From the NCBI RefSeq assembly GCF_015291725.1, contig NZ_CP030038.1, positions 6,933,001-6,997,000 of the forward strand: a stretch of 64,000 nucleotides of DNA. The letters are read 5' to 3'. The stretch is from Bradyrhizobium sp. CCBAU 51765 (lineage in GTDB: Bacteria; Pseudomonadota; Alphaproteobacteria; Rhizobiales; Xanthobacteraceae). Both the position numbers and the translations under genes were made by a program. Under the pieces are notes generated by a model that searched no databases, was not told where the DNA came from, and was given only the letters and a program-made list of their open reading frames with translations. Positions 58,690 to 64,000 of the stretch are shown here, one piece after another (the first letter of the stretch is position 1; every line of letters begins with the position of its first letter).

Positions 58690-59647
58690 CTAGGTGTTTA
58701 GTCCCGGCATTTGCTGGAGCGGGTTGAGTTTGAATCGTTCTGGCTGGGAAGTCCAGCATTTGCAAATGTATTCGTAGGGTGTGAGGCCATTCAGGGTCTT
58801 CAGCCGCCGAGCATAGTTGTAGGCGTTGATGAAGTCGACAAGGTGAGCTTCGAGCTGATCGTGTCGATCGTAGTAATAGCGTTGGACGGTCGCTTCCTTG
58901 ATCGTGCGGTTCATGCGTTCGACCTGGCCATTGGTCCTTGATCTTAGTCAGCCGATGTTCGATCCCGTTCTCCCGGCAGCGCATGTCGAACATATGCGTC
59001 GCGTATCTTGCTGTCGGGCCGTCCGCATAGCGCGGTGGGAAGGTGAACTGGATCCCATTGTCGGTGAGAACCGTGTGGATCTTGTAGGGGACGGCCGCAA
59101 TAAGAGCTTCGAGGAAGGCCGCGGCCGAGGTCCTTCCCGTCTTCCTGGCCAGTTGCACGAACGCGAACTTACTGGTGCGATCGATTGCGACGTAGAGGTA
59201 GAGCTTGCCTTCGGCGGTCTGGAGCTCGGCGATGTCGATGTGGAAGTAGCCGATCGGATAAGCCTTGAACTTCTTCTTCGAGGGCTTGCCACCGCCCACT
59301 TCCGGCAATCGGCTGATGCCGTGACGCTGGAGGCAGCGATGCAGGGATGACCGCGTCAGATGCGGGATGGTCGGCTGCAGCGCATAGAGGCAATCGTCGA
59401 GTGGCAGCAGCGTATGCTGCCGGAAAGCAACGATGATCGCCTCCTCCTCGATGGAAAGGACAGTCGACTTGGCTTCCTTGGGGCCAGTCGAACGATCGGT
59501 GACAGTCTCGCGCTGCTTCCACTTCGCGACAGTCTTCTGGTTGATCCCGTAGCGCTTGGCGAGACCTCTCAGGCTCTCTTGACTATTTTGTATTGCTCGA
59601 CGGACTGCCTCCGTCGTGGTGGCGCAGCCGTGTAAAATCTGTCCCAT
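58690..59647 (-). pseudogene. IS481-family transposase, frameshifted
   Basis: The N-terminal HTH (LRGLAKRYGINQKTVAKWKQR), a linker, and the integrase core are present: FHIDIAELQTAEGKLYLYVAIDRTSKFAFV, VLTDNGIQFT and, after a frameshift near 58940, ERMNRTIKEATVQRYYYDRHDQLEAHLVDFINAYNYARRLKTL. The final codons ...GLNT are followed by TAG that is formed by the duplicated CTAG target itself. Inactive because of the frameshift. Confidence 0.85.
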
Positions 59648-59704
59648 AGCGCTTCCTTCGAATCGTGCGACAAGGATGCACCATCAAAGTCTGGGACTAA
59701 ACAC
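58694..59704 (-). mobile_element. IS481-family element in a CTAG site
   Basis: 1011 bp with terminal inverted repeats GTGTTTAGTCCC / GGGACTAAACAC. The palindromic CTAG is duplicated at 58690-58693 and 59705-59708; copy A has a single CTAG in the same place (GAACTAGTTGG, about 32849). Insertion at NCTAGN is a known preference of IS481. Confidence 0.93.
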
Positions 59705-60425
59705 CTAGTTGGATCGAGCTCCGCGATGCCTCACAAGCGCAACCCTTCCTTCTCGAGCAGGTCCAAGGAAAAGCAGGCGCGATCGTTGGCTGTTTCGTGG
59801 CTGCAGTGACTGCCATGCATAGCACCCCCTTCACGAACTGCGTCGCGGTCGGAACAGAGGCCACGCGCAATGTCTGGCCCAGGATAGACCATTCCATTGG
59901 GTCTCATCCGGTTGTGTTTGTCAGGCTTGACCATCGCCAAAGACAAAGCATCGGCAATGCTCGACAGGTCCTTCGTGAATGCCATGGAAACGGCGACACG
60001 CCTCGCGCTCGGCAGCGATCTGGATTTTCGTTCCGCCCATAATGAAGTCGGGCAGTTGGTGACGACAGCGATCGAGATTGGTGTGGCGAGCCTCTTAAAG
60101 ATCGGCCAACATGACCGAGTGCTCACCTCAGAGACGTCGCCAACTCCAGGGGTGATCGCGCGAGCGGCACGGGCAGGGGGAGGACCTGCTCCGGGTGCCG
60201 TTGCGACATCGCTGAAGGAACTGGAAAGCGGTATCGAACGAGTGGACACCTTTTTGCGTGATCTCGACGCAGGCTGGAACCGTGCACGAGAAGAACTTCG
60301 ATCGGCAATCGCGAGCTTTGACGAATCGACGCCTCAACGAACAGGTAGGGGAGAAGGAGCGCAGCGATGAAACCACGCTCCGGATTTCACAAAGACTTCT
60401 AACTCGCGAGCTGAGCAATCGGGGC

Positions 60426-61850
60426 GATCGTGTCCCCGGGCGTGGTGTAGCTGGCGGTGGTTCACCGCGTTCGCCGGCCTGGGCCGGATCGGTCAGGTGG
60501 CGATTGCCGGGAAGCTGACGGTGGGATCATCGCCCAACTGGGCGATCGTTTCCAGTGTCATGTAGCGACCGCGCTGGACCGCCCACTCATCGTTCTGTTC
60601 GAGCAGGATGGCGCCAATCAGGCGGGTGATGGCGTCCTCATTGGGAAAGATGCCGACCACTTCGGTTCGGCGCTTGATCTCGCCGTTGAGGCGTTCGAGC
60701 GGATTGGTCGAGTGCAGCTTGGCGCGGTGCGCGGCCGGAAAGCTCATATAGGCGAGCACGTCTGTCTCGGCCTCATCGAGGAACGCGGCGAGCTTGGGCA
60801 GCTTGGGGCGGAGCTGGTCGGCGATGCGTCGCCATTGCGCCCGCGCCGCTTCCGCATCGTCCTGTGCGAAGGCGGTGGCAATGAAAGCGGAGACGACGCG
60901 CCGTCCGCTCTTGCCGGCATGCGCCAGCGCGTTGCGCATGAAGTGGGCACGCGGCAGCGTTGCCAGCTGGCGTTGAGAACCTTGCCGAAAGTGGCCTTGA
61001 TCCCCTCATGGGCGTCGGAGACGACGAGCTTGACGCCGCGCAGGCCCCGCCGCGCCAGCTTGCGCAGGAACGCGGTCCAGAACGTCTCAGCCTCGGAGGG
61101 GCCGATGTCCATACCGAGCACCTCGCGCCGGCCATCGCTGTTGACGCCGACCGCGATGATCACCGCGACCGAGACGATGCGCCCGTTCTGGCGCACCTTC
61201 ACGTAGGTGGCGTCGATCCACAGATAGGGCCAGTCGCCCTCGATCGGGCGATTGAGGAAGGCCTTCACCTTGTCGTCGATCTCGCCGCACAGCCGCGACA
61301 CCTGGCTCTTGGATATCCCGCTCATGCCCATCGCCTGCACCAGATCGTCGACCGAGCGGGTGGAGACGCCCTGCACGTAGGCCTCCTGCACCACGGCGGT
61401 GAGCGCCTTCTCGGCCATCCGCCGCGGCTCGAGGAAGCCCGGGAAGTAGGAGCCCTTGCGCAGCTTGCGGATACGCAGCTCGACCGTGCCGGCGCGGGTC
61501 TCCCAGCTCCGATCGCGATAGCCATTGCGCTGGGCCTGGCGCTCCTGGCTCTTCTCGCCGTAAGCGGCCCCGGTCAGGCCCTCGACCTCCAGCTCCATCA
61601 GCCGGTGGGCGGCAAAGCCGATCATCTCGCGCAACAGATCGGCATCGGGGGTCTTCTCTACGAGCGCGCGCAGGTTCATCATGTCTTCGGTCATCGGTGG
61701 TTCCTCGAATCAGGTTGGTTGTCGCAATCCAAACCTTACCGACGAATCATCGGTGACCACCCGCAAAGCCGCTCGCTCGCTACGGCGCTATGTGGGGCGC
61801 GCGTCGCGAGCGGCTTCGCTACCAGCTACACCACTCCTTGGGACACGACC
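60426..61850 (-). mobile_element. IS256-family insertion sequence, copy 2
   Basis: 1425 bp, identical in length to the element at 1891-3315 and with the same ends (GATCGTGTCCCC ... GGGACACGACC). 8-bp direct repeats ATCGGGGC lie at 60418-60425 and 61851-61858. Copy A carries the equivalent uninterrupted sequence near 33572-33582 (GCAAATGGGCGCGC). Confidence 0.93.
60493..61694 (-). pseudogene. IS256-family transposase with a 2-base insertion
   Basis: Same protein as 1959-3158 with many silent and a few missense differences, so the two copies are not recent twins. At about 60944-60947 the run GTGGGCAC replaces GTGCAC of copy 1, inserting two bases; the frame shifts after WQRCRV and the catalytic Glu region (NPLERLNGEIKRR) lies in the other frame. 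Needs the intact copy for mobility. Confidence 0.9.
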
Positions 61851-62199
61851 ATCGGGGCGCGCAAACAGAACCGAATTAACAGCATCGCGGCTCGACGTGA
61901 AGTGTGGACAGCACACTTGTAAAAGGATCGGGTTCGTAAAACCAACGCCTCATGGCGAAGGACCCGTTATGAGGCCACGACGCTTGCTTCCGAGACGGGA
62001 ACGCAGCGGAGGCGACCAGATAAGGCGCCACTTGCATCTGCGGTCATGGAGAGGGTTGCATATAACTCAATTTGCATGGACCGGCTTTTCCCTTCGCCCC
62101 GACACACAACGCGAACGCGAAATCATCCGACCACGCGAGCGAGTTTACTATGAATTCCATGGAGAGGCGGCGCTCCTCGATCTATTTGCCGCAACACAA

Positions 62200-62380
62200 T
62201 GCCAAGACGGCACTTGCGCTGTGCTATTGCGTGGTGTGGCACTTCTTCGAGCACGAAAGCATTAGCTTTCAAAAAAGCTTGCACGCAGCGAGCAAGATCG
62301 CCCGACGTGGCACAGCGGCGGGCGCAATGAAAAACGTACCAAGGGCGGCTCGATCCCGCTTGGCTGGTCTTCATCGATAG
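62200..62380 (+). pseudogene. IS630-family transposase scrap
   Basis: Reads YCVVWHFFEHESISFQKSLHAASKIARRGTAAGAMKNVPRAA, similar to 35100-35240 (YYAVWHFFEHEGISFKKT). Only this central part remains. Confidence 0.75.
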
Positions 62381-62384
62381 CTTT

Positions 62385-62765
62385 GCGGATGTTCTCCAGC
62401 CCGGTTGCGTAAGTAGTAGAACAGGCCGCCGGCGGATCGGTGCCGCGAAACGGCCGGTCATCGCGAACATAGGTCTAGATCGGGCCGGTGACCGTTTTAA
62501 GCTTGGCCGTTACAGGCACCCTCGTATCGGTCGGCGTGGATGCGTTCGGCACTCATGACGTGCGGGTCGACGCGTTCGATCGGTAGATTGTCCGGCAGCA
62601 GACGTCGCGTCGGCTCCGGATTTTGCGCGCGCTGCTGTTTCGCAGCTTCCGATACTGCGAACTCGGCCTTGGTTTCCTGCTCCGCCTGGGTCCACCCGGC
62701 GCCAACGTCTCCGCCCGCAGCGCCTCAATGTCTTCCGGCGGCTTCTCGGGACAGTGACCCATGCA
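62385..62765 (-). pseudogene. IS66 TnpC scrap
   Basis: Minus-strand pieces in changing frames: PEKPPEDIEALRAETLAPG at the N-terminal side, LPDNLPIERVDPHV, TYVRDDRPFRGTDPPAA. They follow TnpC order with internal deletions and frameshifts. Confidence 0.65.
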
Positions 62766-63028
62766 CCGATGGAATCACAAAAGCCGCGATTTGGCGCGCG
62801 CTTTTTGCAATCTCACGGGATTATTGCGCAACCTATCCTGCGCTCTGCGGCCGCCAGCTGTGTTGAGGGTTACGCCAGTCGATGCCCTCGAGCATGTAAG
62901 CCATTTGAGCCGCCGAGATCGATATCGCGCCGTCCGACGCCGAGGGCCAGATGACATGGCCTTTTCCTGCCCGTGATCGCATCTTGGGCGTCGCCCGGAT
63001 TGGACCCGGCAAAGAAGGAGAAAATGCG

Positions 63029-64000
63029 ATGCAATCGGTTTGTGCCTTCGTTGGTCTCGACGTACACAAGGAGACAATTTCTGTCGCGGTAGCGGACGTT
63101 GGGCGAGCGGGTGAGGTTCGGCATGTCGGCACGATCAAGAACGATCCGACGGCAATCGGCAAACTCGCTCGGAGTCTGGCGCGTCGACATGGTGTCGTCG
63201 AGTTCGTCTACGAGGCTGGATCATGCGGCTACAACGTTCAACGTCAACTCTCGACAATGGGGATGATCTGCAGAGTGTGCGCGCCCTCGTTGACGCCACG
63301 CAAGCCGGGCGAGCGGATCAAGAATGACCGGCGCGACGCCATCATTTTGGCTCGTCTGCATCGGGCCGGTGAGCTCACCTATGTCTGGGTGCCGGACGCG
63401 CTTCATGAGGCACTACGCGACCTGGTACGGGCGCGGCACGCAGCTGGTCAGGATGTCCGCCGAGATCGCATTCGCATTCAGGCGTTCATGCTCCGTTGCG
63501 ACTTACGCTTCGAGGGTAAGGCTTGGAGTCGCCGACACCGGATGTGGCTCTGCAACAGGACGTTCGCCCATCCGGCGCAACAGATTGCATTCCAGACCTA
63601 TCTCAACGCACTTGAGCATGACGAGGCTCGCAAGGCTGGAGTAGAGGAGCAAATCCGCGAACTACTCGCGAGCTCCCCGTGGGCCAAACAGATGCAGGCT
63701 CTGCAAGCATTGAAGGGCGTCGGTCCGATCGTCGCCGCTACGATACTCGCCGAGGTCGGAGACTTCTCCCGCTTCGCTCATCCGCGGCAGCTCGTTGCCT
63801 ACTTCGGCCTCGCCCCAGGCGAGCACAGCAGCGGCGGTACGGTAAGGCCGCGCGGCATCACCAAGGCGGGCAGTTCGATCGCGCGGGCCGTGCTGTGTGA
63901 AGCTGCCTGGAGCTATCGTACCACGCCGAAGGTCGGGCAATGGATGAAAGAGCGTTGCCCGCCAGTTTCACAAGATATCGCTGCTCTGGCCTGGAAAGCG
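63029..64000 (+). CDS. IS110-family transposase (runs off the window)
   Basis: From the ATG at 63029 (AAGGAG 12 bases upstream) the frame is open for 324 codons to the end of the window. FVGLDVHKETISVAVAD carries the first catalytic Asp, VVEFVYEAGSCGYNV a Glu, and KPGERIKNDRRDAIILARLHRAGEL the next Asp residues of the DEDD site. LKGVGPIVAATILAEVGDFSRFAHPRQLVAYFGLAPGEHSSG is the transposase_20 domain with the serine region to follow. It appears intact, unlike the two other IS110 copies in the window. Confidence 0.9.
   Translation, partial: MQSVCAFVGLDVHKETISVAVADVGRAGEVRHVGTIKNDPTAIGKLARSLARRHGVVEFVYEAGSCGYNVQRQLSTMGMICRVCAPSLTPRKPGERIKNDRRDAIILARLHRAGELTYVWVPDALHEALRDLVRARHAAGQDVRRDRIRIQAFMLRCDLRFEGKAWSRRHRMWLCNRTFAHPAQQIAFQTYLNALEHDEARKAGVEEQIRELLASSPWAKQMQALQALKGVGPIVAATILAEVGDFSRFAHPRQLVAYFGLAPGEHSSGGTVRPRGITKAGSSIARAVLCEAAWSYRTTPKVGQWMKERCPPVSQDIAALAWKA

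Larger units (their letters stand above)
57877..60370 (+). pseudogene. argininosuccinate lyase homologue, copy B split by IS481
   Basis: 57877-58693 encodes the N-terminal half as in copy A, up to PDEL. The IS481 element follows; coding resumes at 59705 with GSSSAMPHKRNP. Joining the two across the CTAG duplication restores the sequence, but one T is missing in AACCCTTCC (copy A AACCCTTTCC) and the GAARL codons are partly deleted, so the downstream half was damaged as well. Confidence 0.9.
48303..62043 (+). repeat. large duplicated block, copy B
   Basis: Partner of 19868-33750. It contains homologues of the GNAT-like, aminotransferase-like, small-protein, PLP-synthase (tail only), ATP-grasp and lyase genes, all disrupted. 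Insertions found only here are IS66 (48845-51958), IS3 (55239-56408, replacing the kinase gene and most of the PLP gene), IS481 (58694-59704) and IS256 (60426-61850). Excluding IS elements the shared sequence is highly similar to copy A, with local stretches of perfect identity of 100 bases or more (for example 56690-56900 against 30850-31060). Confidence 0.85.

Noticed and set aside
1..64000. CRISPR arrays, tRNA or rRNA genes
   Set aside because: No regularly spaced repeats, no tRNA T-arm pattern and no rRNA-like sequence were seen when reading both strands; a tool such as tRNAscan would be needed to exclude a decayed tRNA fragment.
1..64000. Nod boxes, tts boxes and NifA/sigma54 promoters
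   Set aside because: Looked for near each intact gene; only partial matches such as isolated TGGCAC were seen, none with correct spacing.

Overview
The window looks like part of a symbiosis or accessory island of an alpha-proteobacterium, most probably Bradyrhizobium or a close rhizobial relative. The clues are a Bradyrhizobium-type outer-membrane porin, the codon style, and a dense mix of IS256, IS21, IS3, IS66, IS110, IS481, IS630, ISL3 and IS1182 elements typical of such islands. More than half of the DNA is transposon sequence or decayed gene remnants. No tRNA, rRNA or CRISPR array was seen. All family assignments come from reading the sequence; no database search was run.

Layout. 1-1.9 kb: end of an upstream gene, a phosphonopyruvate-hydrolase-like gene and a broken LysR regulator. 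1.9-3.3 kb: intact IS256-family element with 8-bp target duplication. 3.7-5.3 kb: porin. 6.1-8.1 kb: XRE regulator, IS66 scrap, small zinc-ribbon protein and a frameshifted TIR-domain gene. 8.7-17.1 kb: decayed IS21, a SelA-like fragment, IS630 scrap, and an IS3 element split by an IS110 element. 17-19.4 kb: a GNAT-like gene and a SET-domain gene. 19.9-33.75 kb: 'copy A' of a large duplicated block. 34.8-38 kb: decayed IS630 and a second ATP-grasp gene. 38.5-41.7 kb: ISL3 element split by another transposon. 41.7-45.4 kb: catabolic operon (FAD monooxygenase, HutI-like amidohydrolase, M20 hydrolase broken at a G8 tract). 45.8-47.4 kb: ABC exporter pair. 48.3-62.04 kb: 'copy B' of the block, carrying IS66, IS3, IS481 and IS256 insertions. 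62-64 kb: IS630 and IS66 scraps and an apparently intact IS110 transposase running off the end.

The most interesting content is the biosynthetic set in copy A. Four tightly packed plus-strand genes encode a PduX-like GHMP kinase, a cysteine-synthase-fold PLP enzyme, an ATP-grasp ligase and an argininosuccinate-lyase homologue. This combination resembles the route proposed for 2,3-diaminobutyrate in pacidamycin-type uridyl peptide antibiotics: phosphorylate threonine, replace the phosphate with the amino group of aspartate, release fumarate. The ATP-grasp enzyme would then couple the amino acid. A divergent minus-strand set encodes a 97-residue small protein, a class III aminotransferase homologue with Asn where the PLP lysine should be, and a GNAT-like protein. 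A second ATP-grasp gene lies 3 kb downstream. I infer a small amino-acid or dipeptide product; its identity is unknown.

Copy B repeats most of this block, but every biosynthetic gene in it is broken by nonsense mutation, frameshift, deletion or IS insertion. Copy A preserves matching uninterrupted sites for the IS66, IS481 and IS256 insertions, so these hit copy B after the duplication.
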